Shown here: piece by piece, positions 10,796-22,980 of the stretch
How positions within the stretch are numbered: the first letter of the stretch is position 1
Layout of the letters: every line of letters begins with the position of its first letter
NCBI GenBank assembly: GCA_021397845.1
Contig: CM038051.1
Coordinates: 16,650,827 to 16,714,826 of the forward strand
Length of the DNA stretch: 64,000 nucleotides
Source: Areca catechu
Lineage: Eukaryota; Streptophyta; Magnoliopsida; Arecales; Arecaceae
Direction: 5' to 3'
The notes under the pieces: generated by a model
What the model was told of the DNA's origin: nothing
What the model saw: the letters and a program-made list of their open reading frames with translations, nothing else
The model's database searches: none
Position numbers and translations under genes: made by a program

Positions 10796-12938
10796 GTTGC
10801 TAGCAGTTGAACAGCCCAAAGCTTTGGTTCAGCCTATGAACAAGTAAACCTGTAAGAAACTTGGGTTCCAAGCTTAAAAATTCTTCTATTGTGTAGATGT
10901 GGGGACTCCACGTCAGGTGATCATTATGCCGATAGGTAATGTTTATAAATTATATGGTTGACTTCTTTAGTTGTAGCAACCTGTTTTGTTCTGTAGTTAC
11001 ATGTTAGTCCTCCATACTAGAAATCGATATGGAGTGTCTAGTATCTTTCTTGACGTGGGAAGGTTGTTAGGTTTTCTTTCAGTGTGTGATGGACTCACTT
11101 CTAAACTAATCCTGATGGCTGAAGTTTGAAAGTTATAAAGGTACCTTCTCATCTTTTTGATATATATTGTCTTCTTTCTGCATCAACAAGCTGTCTTTTG
11201 GAAATAGATAAAATGAGTGTCTTGGGGCTCATGAACAGTTCCTTGTGGGTTACCTTCTCCTGTGGGTGTATCCTGAATCCTTGTTTTTGAAGCCTCCAAT
11301 GCAGCAATTCTCTCAGGATACCCCTTCTACGTTCTCAGCTTTGGTTGTAATGACTATCTTATTCTCCTTTGTTTGATTTTGAAGGGTATCATATTTGATA
11401 ATATTATCTCTGGAGCAGGCAAAATGAAGGAATAGGAGAACACCTATAATTTGTACATGAAAAGCTGCTGATCTTCTAATCTGTGGTCTTACCTAATCTG
11501 ATCATCTTTATTAATTCTAGATAACCATGAGATGGAGGTTTTGTGGGGGTTTAAGTTTTCTACTGAGCAAAAAAAAAATGTACTAGGTATTGCCAACGCT
11601 AGAAGAAGGGAGCTCATGTGAGAAGCGTGGCAGTGAAGGAAGCCACAAGCTCTTCTCCTCATTATTCAGCCATGACCAGTGGGAAGGAATACTTGGCGCT
11701 TTGGCAATGGATAAATAATGCTTGTAGTAGTAGATACGCTTTCAGATTCAATGCATAAGGATGTCTTGGTAATGTGTCACCCTTGAATTGTTGTGCTCAG
11801 AGCTTTCAAGAGTCGGGAGAATGTTTGGTGTTAGATTGGGGTTTCCACTGTTATTTTTCAAAGCTTTGCTTGTTTGCTTGGCAAGAGAAGCAAAAGGTTG
11901 TGAGATGGGGAAGCCAGCCTTGTAAGCTACTGGAAGAATTCTAAGTTCTGACCATGGGGATTTCATAATTCTTATTGAACAGTCCCGCTAGATAAATTGC
12001 ATTTTGCTCTACCCTATTATCCCCAGTTTTGGTGTATGAAAGCAAGTGGTGCATTTGGTGTCAATTAAAGTTTTGTAGGTTGAAAGGCTGGAAATTGAAT
12101 CATGTCCTGGTTAACAAAATAAATTTTGGTAGCAATTTGTGTTACATCCTAATTAAGTTATCTTCGCTTATCATCTGTTTGTTTCTTTTATCAGAAAAAT
12201 AATAAATTTGGATAATTTCTAACTAGTTTTCTTAGATTTTTTTAAAAAAAACTTAATGAGAAATTCATAGTTTTTTTTTTTCTTTCTTTTTTCCCCTTTC
12301 ATGGATTTCCTTGTATGCGATCATATTTTGAACGTACGGTAAAAAGATTACATTTCTTGTACATTGCATTATAACTAAATCTTAAAGGCAATGTTACTTT
12401 TGAATCTGGTTGGGTTCCAGATCTTCTGGCCAGCCTGAGCCAAGTCTGGTTGCAAGGCTCGATGACAAGTCAAAATGCCCGAGCTACCTCTCAACTTCCA
12501 TGCCCTAAGTCAAAATTACTCCCAGATACAAACTTCTCCAGTTTCTCCTGCAAATACCCAAAAAAAGCTACCAAAAAAATAGAACTCGAATGACTCGATA
12601 GAACAAAAACCATGCTCAACAAATCATAGTCTCCATCTAAATTCTTGCTACAATCCTTTCTAATTTCCCCTTTCCCCCCTTCTTGCTCTAATGGACCCCG
12701 TGTGTTCCATACCCACAGAAAAGTCCCAAAAAAACTTGGCCTTGTCCTTCCCCGATCAACGAACCGAAGGGAACCACCTCTCAAAGTTGTATAATTAGTC
12801 TGATGTCCGTGCTTTCACTCTCACATGGACCAGACCAGGAACTATGATAGGCTACCCTGGCAAACGTAAGAGTTGGGACAGCCCCAAAAAGTAAACGGCA
12901 GTCCAGATCAATGATACCCTGGGCATGGGAGGCATCCA
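10796..12938. other. Intergenic DNA upstream of the ERF locus; no gene recognised
   Basis: No reading frame resembling a known protein on either strand. The 97-codon minus-strand ORF at 12491-12784 has no family features. The promoter-proximal 500 bp presumably carries regulatory sites for the ERF locus, but I cannot identify individual ones. Confidence 0.4.
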
Positions 12939-13325
12939 AGGGGTGGCGATCGGGTCAGGTATAGGTCGGATCGGTACGGATTAGATCAAAAATTTAGTAA
13001 TCCAAACTTCCGGTTTATTAGATGGGTCAAAATTTAGATCTGAACTTGATTTATTTAGTAAATAAGTAATTTGGCCAAATCTACATAATCATTTATTAAA
13101 TAGATAAAAAAAGATTAAACATGCTCAGTTCATCGAGTTAAATAAATTTGAAATATGTTAAACAAATTTTAAACACATTTAAATAACTTATATGGATCGA
13201 TTTATGATCTAATTCAATTATTAAATAGGTTAAAATGGATTAAACATGCCAAAGATTGAATCTGAATTCAATTCATTTAATAAATGGATCTAAATAGACA
13301 TGTTAATGATCCAACCACGTTTACA
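12939..13325. repeat. GATCGG/GGTCGG-rich repeat, probable degenerate MITE
   Basis: Starts GGGGTGGCGATCGGGTCAGG and continues with many GGATC/GATC words in AT-rich DNA. It resembles, but is not identical to, the hAT MITEs at 42335-42937 and 50695-51287. No matching inverted end or target duplication was found, so the limits are approximate. Confidence 0.35.
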
Positions 13326-14774
13326 CAAACATGTTTAAAGTGAGTCATTCATGGATTGGATTGATGGATTTAATCATAAATTGCCAGCTTTATCCCTTTT
13401 TTTTTTTTTTTTTTGGAGATAACATGGGGAAAGTGAATCTAGCAGTAGTCATCCACCAAAACTCCAAATTCTACACCAATCTCCATATATCTGTATTCGA
13501 TACATTGCCTTCTACAATTGTCCATCAGGACCTAACAAATTTGATGAATCTTCAAATTAAGACGACCTCGAATTAGGTCCGATAAGGTCAAATTGATACA
13601 AATGTCAACACCATCAACAACCAGAGTAACTCTCGTTGTCTCTCTCTTCTGCTTGATTGGAACCCAAACATGATCGTTCTCCAAACATGCCAATGTAGAT
13701 TAAATTTATCAAGACTCGAAATCATGAGCAACGCAGAGAAAGTAGCCTTACCTTATAAAGATACAAAAAAAAACAAAAAACAAAAAAAAAAAACAAAAAA
13801 CAAAAACAAAAAACAAAAAAGGGCTACAAAGAAAACAATTGGATGGCTCCATCCCAAAGGTGCCAAGATCCAGCAACAACAGCACCAGTGCAAGGTGACG
13901 TTTAATCGAAACTTAACAATAACCATCCGAACCACCAAATTATCTCCATCTCTGACACCAAAATAAACGATAAATGGTCTCAAGACCTTGGAGGAAGGAA
14001 TCTGATTGCCCCGAGAGCCCATGGAGGGACAAGCCCTGGACATGGGCGCATGAGGACATAAACAAAATGTGAGATAAAATATGGTCTTGTGAGCTAACTT
14101 TAAAGCAATTGGGCCGAGCTGCTCTTGTGCTTCGTATTCCATACAACTTAACCTAACGTATCTCAACTCATCAACAACATAGCAACCGCAACAAATCATT
14201 AGCCAAACACTTATCTAAGTATGAATATACTTCTAGAAATCTCAGCCTCTGGTAAAGTTTTCCGCCCTATGGAGGGGCATATACAATGCAAGGTCCTTAT
14301 CTCTGCCAAGCCTATTGGAATTCATTCAGGCTATCATTACTAGGTTTCATATAGTTTAATGAGTCGTCAATATTTTATCATCCCATTAAGGGACTCTATA
14401 TTTTCACCCAGAGGGTTGGATTTATATATATGGAATGAATTAAGCTTCTGGTCCGAATCTTTATTTCATGGGCTTGTTGTTTACCTTCATCTATTCTGTA
14501 TGCTTTTGCCATGCAAGCTTTTTACTGAACAATGATGGGATGAAGAGCCACACTTTCTGATAAAACTATTGGTTGGTTATTTCACCTACTTCCTTATATC
14601 ATATTCTGTCAGCATTGGTGGTTGTTAGAGGGGAGTACGAAATTTAAGGATGTTTATATTTGCTCCAGAGATCTGAGTTCGCTGCTTTGTCTTCTTTCTA
14701 TTTTCTGATAGAAAAAATGGGACTCACTATCCTTTACAATCGGACGTTACAGGTAGTGTGGTTTATATCCTTTC
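13326..14774. other. Intergenic DNA; homopolymer and A-rich tracts, no gene
   Basis: Contains a T run at about 13397-13414 and an A/C-rich tract at 13768-13820. The latter produces a spurious phenylalanine-rich ORF on the minus strand. Nothing else recognised. Confidence 0.4.
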
Positions 14775-14787
14775 AAGTTATGCCGGG
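14775..14787. repeat. LINE target-site duplication, left copy
   Basis: AAGTTATGCCGGG, repeated at 17698-17710. The first two As may belong to the poly-A tail on the right side. Confidence 0.88.
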
Positions 14788-14795
14788 TCATTATC

Positions 14796-15487
14796 CCTAT
14801 GGATCCCGGTGACGTCCCCCGTCCCACCAGGAAGTCATCGGCTATCTGGCGAGAGATGCTATCTAGGACACCGCTCATTATCCCTCATCTGTTCTGGATG
14901 ATAGGGTACGGCTTATCGATCAGATTTATGCATGATCCCTGGATTTCGGAAATTTCTTTGATTCGGTGGCCACTTTCATCTCGGTGCACCCGTCCCCCTC
15001 CATTACTATTGCACATCTTTTGCTCCTAGGTCAGGCCACATGGGATCGGGATGCTGTCCTATCCATCTTCAGAGATATTCTTGGTCTCAGGGTTCTTTCC
15101 ATCGCCCTGCCAGTTCATCCGTGCTCGGATACCAAAATTTGGCATCATACGACATCCTCCCCTATGCTAATCTCTGACCTTATAGATCATCCCTCCCCGG
15201 AGCCTCATATGTCTCGGAGTTATCGCCAGACCTGGACTCTACCGGTTCACCCCAGAGTCTCTCTATTTATTTGGAAGCTTGCCTGGCATCGGCTCCCTAC
15301 TTGCGAGTTTCTTATTTCTAGAGGCATTCACATGATTTCTGATTGTCCTTTTTGTGGGATCCCGGGCGAGTCGCTGTCTCATGCCATTTTTATGTGTAGT
15401 CGTGCTATGCTGATTTGGAGAATGGCAGGCTTTCAGGACTTATATTCTCAGGCTGATCACAGGTTGACTTATTTTTCTCTCTTATGA
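14796..15487 (+). pseudogene. LINE ORF2 fragment: zf-RVT region
   Basis: Two overlapping frames (14799-15029 and 14966-15487) give the region after the reverse transcriptase. The second frame shows HPRVSLFIWKLAWHRLPT at about 15250-15300 and a Cys-x2-Cys ... His ... Cys pattern (CPFCG, LSHAIFMC) at about 15345-15400, the zf-RVT signature of plant L1-type ORF2. A frame change near 14970 and a TGA at 15485 show that it is not functional. The reverse transcriptase itself is missing through 5' truncation. Confidence 0.85.
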
Positions 15488-15588
15488 GGACTTCTACAAT
15501 TCAAGTATCCTTTATTTCTTACATGGCTTATCATATTTGGATATCTAGAAATGAGTAGATTTTTGCATCCGCAAAATGTTCTCCAAGG

Positions 15589-15886
15589 ATGGTGGTGGAG
15601 AGAGCCAGGAGTGCTGTAGTAGCGTACTGGAGGTCGACGGTGAGGTCTTTGGAGACCTGGGGTTCCTCTTTCGCTCTACGAGCGTCCCAGAGAGTTTTTA
15701 TTTCCTGGGAACCCACTCCTCCGCTTTTCTTCACTGTTAGCTTCAACGGGAGCCTTCGTTGCAGGTTGGGAGGTGCGGGCTTTGTTATTCGGGACTCCAA
15801 TCTTGGATTCCTGGCTACTGGTGGTGTCTCCCTCTTGCACTCTTCGGTCCCTACTATGGAGTTATATGCGGCGTGGGCAGTGATTA
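15589..15886 (+). pseudogene. LINE RNase H domain, first part
   Basis: Encodes a RNase H fold of the RVT_3 type: FTVSFNGSLRCRLGGAGFVI (the first catalytic Asp position is Asn here) and MELYAAWAVIRY with the conserved Glu. The frame stops at the solo LTR boundary and resumes at 17351 (GCT CGG CAG) after removal of the LTR and one target copy, reading AVIRYARQVLNLDRLIIEGG. The right-hand part runs from 17351 to about 17560. Confidence 0.85.
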
Positions 15887-15891
15887 GGTAT
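15887..15891. repeat. Solo-LTR target-site duplication, left copy
   Basis: GGTAT, repeated exactly at 17351-17355. Deleting the LTR plus one copy restores the LINE reading frame. Confidence 0.93.
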
Positions 15892-16655
15892 TGATGGGGG
15901 ACGAAAATAAAATGATGAATGGAGAGTTTTAGTAAGCTAACCAGCAAGCAAACTTGAGCAATTAATTGTCAAATAAATGGGCTAAATTAATCCAAGAAAA
16001 GAATTTTCATAAGGAGACTAGTGATCTAATTTTTAAGTCTCGCAATGTAGATCTAGTTTAAAATAAGGATTAGGATCTTCATGGCAAGGAAACCATCACT
16101 ACTAGGGCAAGTTAACCTTCAAATGATCAGATCTAATGAAACTTAGGAAGAGTTTTTTTATCAATAATGATGGCTAATTATTTGGTGGAAGGAGCTTTCA
16201 TCGCTCAAGGATTAAGGCCTAGAAGTTAAGATTGGCACTCTCTATTTGAGACTCACCTTGGCCTTGATCCATGGCGTGGAGACCTTTATCCTTGACTTAG
16301 GAACCTGAGAGAACATGCAAAGAAATTTGGGATTAGACATAGAAGAAGAATTGGAGTTGGAATGGAAACAAAGAAAAAAAGGAAGAAGAAGAAAGTGGCC
16401 GACAGCTTGGGACTTGGAGCTTGATCATAGATCCATCAATGGGTGTCCCATCCTTTACTCCTTACAAAAGCACTCTTCACTCTCAAACTCAAATTTAGAA
16501 AACTCTCATTCTCTCCTTGGATAAGGATCTACACACTCAAACTAGCTAGAAAACTTTCACTCAAAACAAGAACTCAAGAAAACTAGAACACAAGGAAACA
16601 ATCCTTTCATTAATTCAAATCATAGCATAGAATGAATACAATGAAAGCTCAGGGG

Positions 16656-16670
16656 CCCTATTTATAGGCT
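16656..16670 (-). promoter_or_regulatory. TATA box of the solo LTR
   Basis: CCTATAAATAGGG on the minus strand, a textbook plant TATA box. Confidence 0.6.
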
Positions 16671-17096
16671 CCGATGCTAGGAATTTCGTCAAGGGTGGAG
16701 AGGAGGGGATAATGATGGCTTAGTTGGTTCCAACAATTTTTAGGTAAGTGTGGTTTAACTAAAAACAAATTATTGGTAGAAAGTTATAACCACTTTGACA
16801 TGTGGCATCTAGAAGATCCTAATGTGGCTTCCAAATGCTGATGTGGAGGCTTAGGTGTCATAAGTTGTGGCATCCCACATGTCAAATATTATTGGGATAG
16901 TGGAAGGAATCTTTATGCTCTTCATAAAACTCTTGATGTAGTGTAATTCCTTCTCCCCAAGGTTGTTTGATGAGTTGTTCCCCCATGTGCTTCAAATTTT
17001 GTCATGAATTGGTCTTGGGCTTGGTCTTGAAGACGCTTGAATGGTTGGTCTTGGACTTGAAGAGGATGCCCTCCATCATGCTTTGGGCTTGAGCCG

Positions 17097-17258
17097 AATG
17101 GGCTTCTTCCATGTGTTGGCTTATGAGCCAAATAATGCTTTAAGAAAATTTGGCTTATGAACATGCTTCAAGAAAATTAATGGGCTTCTTCCATGTGTTG
17201 GTTTATGAGCCAAATCATGCTTCAAGAAAATTTGGCTTATGAACATGTTTCAAGAAAA
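17097..17258. repeat. Tandem duplication, two units of about 80 bp
   Basis: Two consecutive copies of a segment running from GGGCTTCTTCCATGTGTTGG to CTTCAAGAAAATT inside the solo LTR, followed by a partial third start. Confidence 0.8.
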
Positions 17259-17697
17259 TTTGTAACTTGCTTCGAAAACTTTATTGACTATAGCTGCAAA
17301 AACAAAATGAGTTAATCAAAGTATATATTTTTTTATGGATGCCCCCATCAGGTATGCTCGGCAGGTTCTTAATCTTGATCGGTTGATCATTGAGGGTGGC
17401 TCTGCCATGTTATATCTTAGATCACGCACTCGTCGTCAGCCCGACAGCTCATCCTATCGTCCGAGATATCAGACTCCTACTGTAGGGCTGTGCTTGTGTA
17501 TTGATTAGGCATATTTACCGGGAGGCCAACTTTGTTGTGGATTGGGGTGGCCTCCTTTATGACTCATCATTCGAATTTTGTACTTTGGTCAAACTGGCAT
17601 ATTGCCCCTATACAGCTTAGGGATCTTATTTTGGTTGACTATTTAGGTTGTATTCATCCTCGTTTAGTGTAATGAATACACCGGTTTATCAAAAAAA

Positions 17698-17710
17698 AAG
17701 TTATGCCGGG
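17698..17710. repeat. LINE target-site duplication, right copy
   Basis: AAGTTATGCCGGG, matching 14775-14787. Confidence 0.88.
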
Positions 17711-17775
17711 CCCGTTAGTTAATCTCATGCTTCAGAACTTGATCCGTTAGTTAATCTCATGCTTCAAAACTTAGG
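17711..17775. repeat. 32-bp tandem duplication
   Basis: CCGTTAGTTAATCTCATGCT followed by TCAGAACTTGAT occurs twice in succession with one mismatch, directly after the LINE insertion. Confidence 0.85.
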
Positions 17776-17968
17776 GAGAAGCTCATCATTTAGGTTTGCT
17801 GATGGACGAGGGCAGACAAGGCTTTTATTTTGTATGTTTTTTTCAGATTATATATATATATATTTTGATATAGATGGACTGTCACATAACTGTGTGTGAA
17901 AGCAATCCATAAGATCAAGCGAAAATAAATCCTGAAAGGGCAAAGAAATATAGCTCAAAAGATTTTGC

Positions 17969-18385
17969 ATTTTTTTTTGGTAAGGCAGATAATTCAACCT
18001 ACAGTTATAATATGAATACATTCAGAAAAGACAAAAAATATACAATCCCTGAAGGCAAAAGGAGTGTCCCTAAAATGAGTCAACGGCACCTCTCTTAAGT
18101 GATGAGCAGCATAGGAGGCCATCCAATCCGCCACCCTGTTAGCCTCCCGAAATACATGCCTAACAAGAATGGAGGAGCAGCTCCATAACCAAATAGCAAT
18201 ATCACGAATCAGGGGGTGCGACGGCAAGAAATTTGTAGCCTTCCTGATCCATGATATAACAGTAGCCGAGTCCCCCTAATGAGATGTCTCAAGCTAAGGC
18301 ATTGACAGGCAAAATGAATACCAGCCCCGCTGAGCTGAATAGTATAGTTCCGAAGATGACTACTCCCAGTCAAGGGCGAACCATA
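17969..18385 (-). pseudogene. LINE 3' fragment with RNase H domain
   Basis: On the minus strand this encodes the second half of a plant LINE RNase H: GDSATVISWI-like text near 18240-18270, then HPLIRDIAIWLWSCSSI and HVFREANRVADWMASYAAHH (18090-18150), the last conserved motif of RVT_3. The run of T at 17969-17977 is its poly-A tail, so the 3' end is preserved. A further RNase H segment (about 18270-18370) precedes it in a broken frame. It is independent of the LINE at 14788-17697 and in the opposite orientation. Confidence 0.85.
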
Positions 18386-18389
18386 CCAA

Positions 18390-18640
18390 CTTTTTTAAGG
18401 AGGGCCAAAAAAATATAAAAATAATAATATTAATAAATATTTAAAGTTAATTTAAATATTTTTTTATAAATATTATTTAAATTATACTTATCTTGTTTCA
18501 TAAGATTAATTTATTAATAATGAAATCTACCATAAATTTAGCTATCAGCATTCATATCGATATAGTGACTAAATAATTGAAAAAAAAAATCTTCCATCTT
18601 GTTGCATAATATGGTCTTAACAATCTTCATTTTTGAAAAT
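18390..18640 (-). pseudogene. C-terminal end of a hAT (TTF/zf-MYM-type) transposase
   Basis: Minus-strand translation shows decayed matches to the hAT dimerisation end: FKNEDC, IVKT, LCNKMED, then FNYLVT and KFMVDFII, in the order seen in plant TTF-type hAT transposases. The left limit, GGAGGGCCAAAAAAA at 18399-18413, and the right-hand sequence GGAGGGGCCAAGGCCCCCC near 19278-19296 suggest the element's G/C-rich ends. The middle has been replaced by other insertions. Moderate confidence because the match is short and decayed. Confidence 0.5.
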
Positions 18641-18878
18641 GCTCTCTATAGTAGTAGTTGAAATCGGAAGAGTCACAGGTACCACGAACTCGTAGAAGAT
18701 GTGCACGCACCGACCACAGTGATGGCGGCATCGCGCTGAGTACCATTGGTGCTGCACAACAGGATGGGACGTCCATCGAGCGACGGGGTTAAAGATGATG
18801 GGGCGTGAGTGCAGTAGCATTGGTGGGAGCTTAGGGCATGACGGGTATTGCTCGCCCGTGCCCTTCAAGATCTGATCG

Positions 18879-18986
18879 TGCTACGTGATGGGTTGGATCT
18901 GGGTCTAATATTAGGACCCAATTAAAGAACCGAATCAGATCGAGATTACTCATGACCCGATTCGACCCGATCCATTTGCACCCCTA
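18879..18986. repeat. Truncated hAT MITE, right end only
   Basis: Shares GGTTGGATCTGGGTCTAATA and the terminal CCATTTGCACCCCTA with the MITE at 42335-42937. The left half is missing. Confidence 0.75.
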
Positions 18987-19310
18987 GCCATGGCAGATTC
19001 TAAGACGGGCGCCAGTCGAGTGACAAAAAGAAAATTTTTATCTTCTCCTAAAAAATTATGGAAAAGAAAAAAAAGAAATTAATGAAAATAAAAGATAAAA
19101 TTGATAGTGATCCAACTTTCAAGTAGGGAAAGCTGATTTATGATATTTATTTCATTTAAATCTTTTTTCCAAGATTCTTCAAGTTATACTTAATATTCCA
19201 AATTAGGGGGGCCAAATGCATAATTATATGTATATATTTAAAATTTTTCATAAAATTTTACCTTTGAACAAAATTAGGAGGGGCCAAGGCCCCCCTTGCC
19301 CCTCCGGCAG

Positions 19311-22080
19311 TCTGCCCTTGTTCCTAGTGGCAAGAATGCCCAGGCCTGATTCACGGATCACAAATCCGACCCCTGATTCTACATCTTTTTTGACCACTAC
19401 TCTTCGAGAGACTGTTCACTATTTTGCTATGTACCTCTAATACTTTGTAGCTAGCCTGCTGCTTTCCTCCTTTTTTTAATTAATTAATTTTAAATTGTTA
19501 TAATGCTATTTTTTTAGTAAATCGTTACATTTAGATTAGGGATCTAATATGAATACAATCAATAAAGTTAGAAAGAATAATATCTTAAGTAGTTTTATGA
19601 TAATATCAAAACTTCTAAATGAATTAGAATAAAATTACTAATTATTTCACATATATGATTTTAAGTTCACTAAACCGCACAGCAAAAAAACTAAAAATAT
19701 GATGAGTAACAAATGTATTAGAGATAAAAATTTCATAATACTAAATTTAGGTGCAATACTCTCTAGTTTCAAGATATAAGTCTTAACACCATCATACCAT
19801 CATATCTCATATTAATTTATTTATCCATCAGCTATCCAGATCTTCTTTTATCAGATTCTATATATTTTTCATAAATGAGATAAAAAATTATATTAAATCA
19901 CCATTCTTAAATAAATAATAAGAATATCAATTATAAAAATATATTATAAATAAAATGATTCACTCTTTACCACTTTTATAGGTCACTTTATTTTAAAGTA
20001 CTCTTATAAGACATCCAAGATGGAAGATCATTATATAATGTAATATCTAAAAATCTATCATACTTAGTACTAGCATAATTTTAGTTTCCATATTTTATAA
20101 ATTATTTCAATCAGTGTCATCTTAATAAAAGTATTAACTCTATTGAATATAAATATACTAACTGCTAAATAATCTTTATGCAGTTAATCAATAGAGAAAT
20201 ATATACAATATATATGCCAAAATTTTTTATAATATTATTTTAATAAGAGCCCTTGGTCTAATGTTATAAGACTTTCTTTAAAAAGAAAGTATCCATACAA
20301 GGAATCTCTCTTCAACATATATGCTATGCAAATCCTTCTAAATATCTTATAGAAGGATCTTGTAAATCTCAGTAAACATGCCACTTTAGTGGTCATCATT
20401 CATCGAAATTCACAAACCTTCCAATTAGGAATCATCAAGACATCATCTCTATAAGATACATAAAAGATAAATCAAGATAATGTACGATACAATATGTTTG
20501 AGGTACAAATAACAAATAAATAAAACTTTAAATATAATAGGCCATTTTCAACAAGTGTATCATGTGCATTATCATAAAACTTTCCTTTAGATAAATAATA
20601 TGATATACTTTTTAACTCTAATAATAAGATCAATATAATGAGAATACAAGCTTTAAAAATCTATCTCCTTTGGATAGATAAACTTCTTAGACTCAATATA
20701 CATATCTTTTAAAGAAAACAAAGGTTAACATAATGATGATACAAGGCATTCAAAAATCTGTCTTCTCTGGATAGATAAATTTTCTAAGTCCAATATATCT
20801 CATTTGATAATTTGATCCAGTTAAAACTCAACAACAATATTATTATTATTAACATAAAAAATGACTGTATAATAAAAAATGACATGAATGCAAAATATTA
20901 GCCAATGGGCCATATCACAAATGATATATGAGAGTCCAAATATAATATCACATATTCTTCTTTAGGCAAAATATACAATATGCATAAGTACTCTTAATAT
21001 GAAGTCACAAGCAAATAAAATACCCTCATAGTTACGAACATATCCCCTTTAGACAAACAGATCCATGAAAGCTAGGGCACCCTTGCAACATAATGTCCCA
21101 TATAAAATTTTTTAATTAAAACATACAACAATCCTCTTTGGATAGGCGGTTATATGCCATAACCAGAAAATATCCCTCTTATAATGAAAAACTCATGGAC
21201 AACATAAATAAACTACTTTGGTAATAAATATTTATATCAATCCATAAAATTATTCATACAGAAAAAATAAATACCCAATCAAATAAAAATGATATACTTT
21301 AATCATATATATGCCACAAAAGATCAGTTCAGAATGGGATACTTAACAACATGTACTTCATTGATTAAATCATAATATAATATTGCATTCTAACTACTAT
21401 TTCTATCATAAATAACTTACTATACAACTATAAAATATCTTTGGATAAGAATTATAGCATATAATAAGTGTTATAATTAATATCAGTCAATTTTGAGTCA
21501 AATAAAATAGATAAATTAATATATAATTTTAAAAATATAAAAAAAAAAATAATTAGTCCTCGATGACTCATCTATTCAAAACTCATAAAGTACTCCGAAT
21601 TCTTTGGAACTACATAAAAATACACTTGAATTATATAATAGTAAGTAAAATTATATATAAATAATTTATATATTTTATCATGAAGAATTCAATCAAAATA
21701 TTTTTCAAATCATTACGAGTTTAACGGTCTAAAATCACTCAAATCAAATATAAAACAAGCAAGTTACAACGATTTTATCAAAAATTAATAATAGATGACT
21801 AAATCATAAATTATGAAATATAGAGATTTTTCTGTAAAATAAATTATTAGAAAATGATAGAGAGCTAGATGTAAAATCTTGAGGACTGAATTGTAATATT
21901 CAATATTTTAGGGGTCTATATGTAATTTTATATGGATCCATGTGTAATTTAAAATTTTATAGGATCTTAATTAAAAATCTTTTTTTAAAATCCAAATTAA
22001 AACTAATCCAATGTAATTGGGTTCAGCCAACTTATTAATTAAACTCAAACTTAAATAATGGGTTGGATTTTAAACTGGTT
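19311..22080. other. AT-rich DNA without genes; degenerate tandem segments
   Basis: Very AT-rich with no coding potential. Within about 20626-20815 a segment of roughly 100 bp ending in GGATAGATAAA is tandemly duplicated in degenerate form, and further 'CCTTTGGATAG'-type words recur at 21055-21150. This texture is common in long plant LTRs, but I found no boundaries. Confidence 0.4.
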
Positions 22081-22980
22081 GAAACCCGGTAACTCAAAAC
22101 CAAGATCCACTAAACATCTCCTTCCTTCCTTTGGCCTTTCCCGATCACCACCGTGGTAACCCCCAAAACCTAGCATGGCCGTCGCCTTCGAGCCTGGTAC
22201 CGTCGTTGCTGATGGGTGTCCGTCCCATCCCAACTACCGACGGCCATCTTCCGATCTTGGCAAGCCAAACCAGCCATCCATTTTCTCACTCAATGTTTAT
22301 TTTTTTTGTTCTCTTCTACGATGAGGGTGGGCGATCCTCCATGGCCATGTCTGCTGGCCAAAGCCAATCGTCGATGAATGGAAGAGGGAGATCAAGGAGA
22401 TTCGGCAATGGATCTTCTCTTTCTGTCGGGTCTTAGAGAGAGGAGAGGATTGTTGGCCGTCAAGCCCAAATCCTTGATCGTCCGCCATTTGATCTCCACC
22501 CCTTTAACGTCAGAATAGTCATCGGTCGATCCTTGTCGGCCACTTCAGGGGACATGTGGGAGGAGGAGGGCACGGCGATTCCCATGGTTGCTGGCCCTAA
22601 TTTAATTTATTTTTTTGTATATGATTTAATTATTTTTGTATATGATTTAATTATGAATCACCTGTTGGGGGGGGGGGGGGGGGGCTATAACCGATGTCAA
22701 TGCATGCTGGATGGCCGATGGTGTTTTTGAGGCAAGTGACCTCTTCATCTAATGGGAGGAGGGCATGACGGTTCCCTCCACTGTCGGTCCTAATTTTTTT
22801 AATATTCCAGCACAAGTATCGTGAGTCCCCATTTTCTTTCATAGCTATGATCTGCCATGGTCGAAAAGCTTGATGGCAGCATCAATGGCCTTCGATAATG
22901 GATCCGGAGAATATTAAAGCTATAAGCATGAAGAGATATCTCGATTCTTTCACGAATCGTCGAGATAAGGGATGCGATAG
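22081..22980. other. Unassigned GC-richer segment with simple repeats
   Basis: Several short overlapping ORFs with no family resemblance. It includes two copies of TTTTTGTATATGATTTAATT (about 22611-22655) and an 18-bp G run at 22667-22684. It may be leader sequence of an LTR element whose promoter is at about 23430 (inference). Confidence 0.35.
22667..22684. repeat. Poly-G run, 18 bp
   Basis: An uninterrupted run of 18 guanines. Confidence 0.95.

Larger units (their letters stand above)
15892..17350 (-). mobile_element. Solo LTR, 1459 bp, inserted in the LINE RNase H
   Basis: Begins TGATGGGGG and ends CCCCCATCA, a 9-bp inverted terminal repeat with TG/CA ends, and is flanked by 5-bp GGTAT. 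No internal retroelement sequence is present, so it is a solo LTR left by recombination. A TATA box (TATAAATAGGG on the minus strand, 16658-16668) fixes the orientation. Near 17097-17258 an approximately 80-bp unit containing GGCTTCTTCCATGTGTTGG is tandemly duplicated. Confidence 0.92.
14788..17697 (+). mobile_element. 5'-truncated LINE (non-LTR retrotransposon), interrupted by a solo LTR
   Basis: The insertion is bounded by a 13-bp direct repeat and ends in TTTATC plus a run of nine A. Without the nested LTR it is about 1.45 kb, so only the 3' part of a LINE is present. It encodes the C-terminal end of ORF2: a linker (WREMLS... FMHDPWI), the zinc-binding zf-RVT region (LFIWKLAWHRLPT, then CPFCGIPGESLSHAIFMC) and a plant-type RNase H. 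5' truncation plus poly-A plus TSD is the product of target-primed reverse transcription. Confidence 0.92.

Noticed and set aside
13753..14199. 148-codon minus-strand ORF rich in phenylalanine
   Set aside because: Generated by an A/C-rich tract; no homology or promoter context.
15531..15947. 138-codon minus-strand ORF
   Set aside because: Antisense to the LINE RNase H and crosses the solo LTR boundary.
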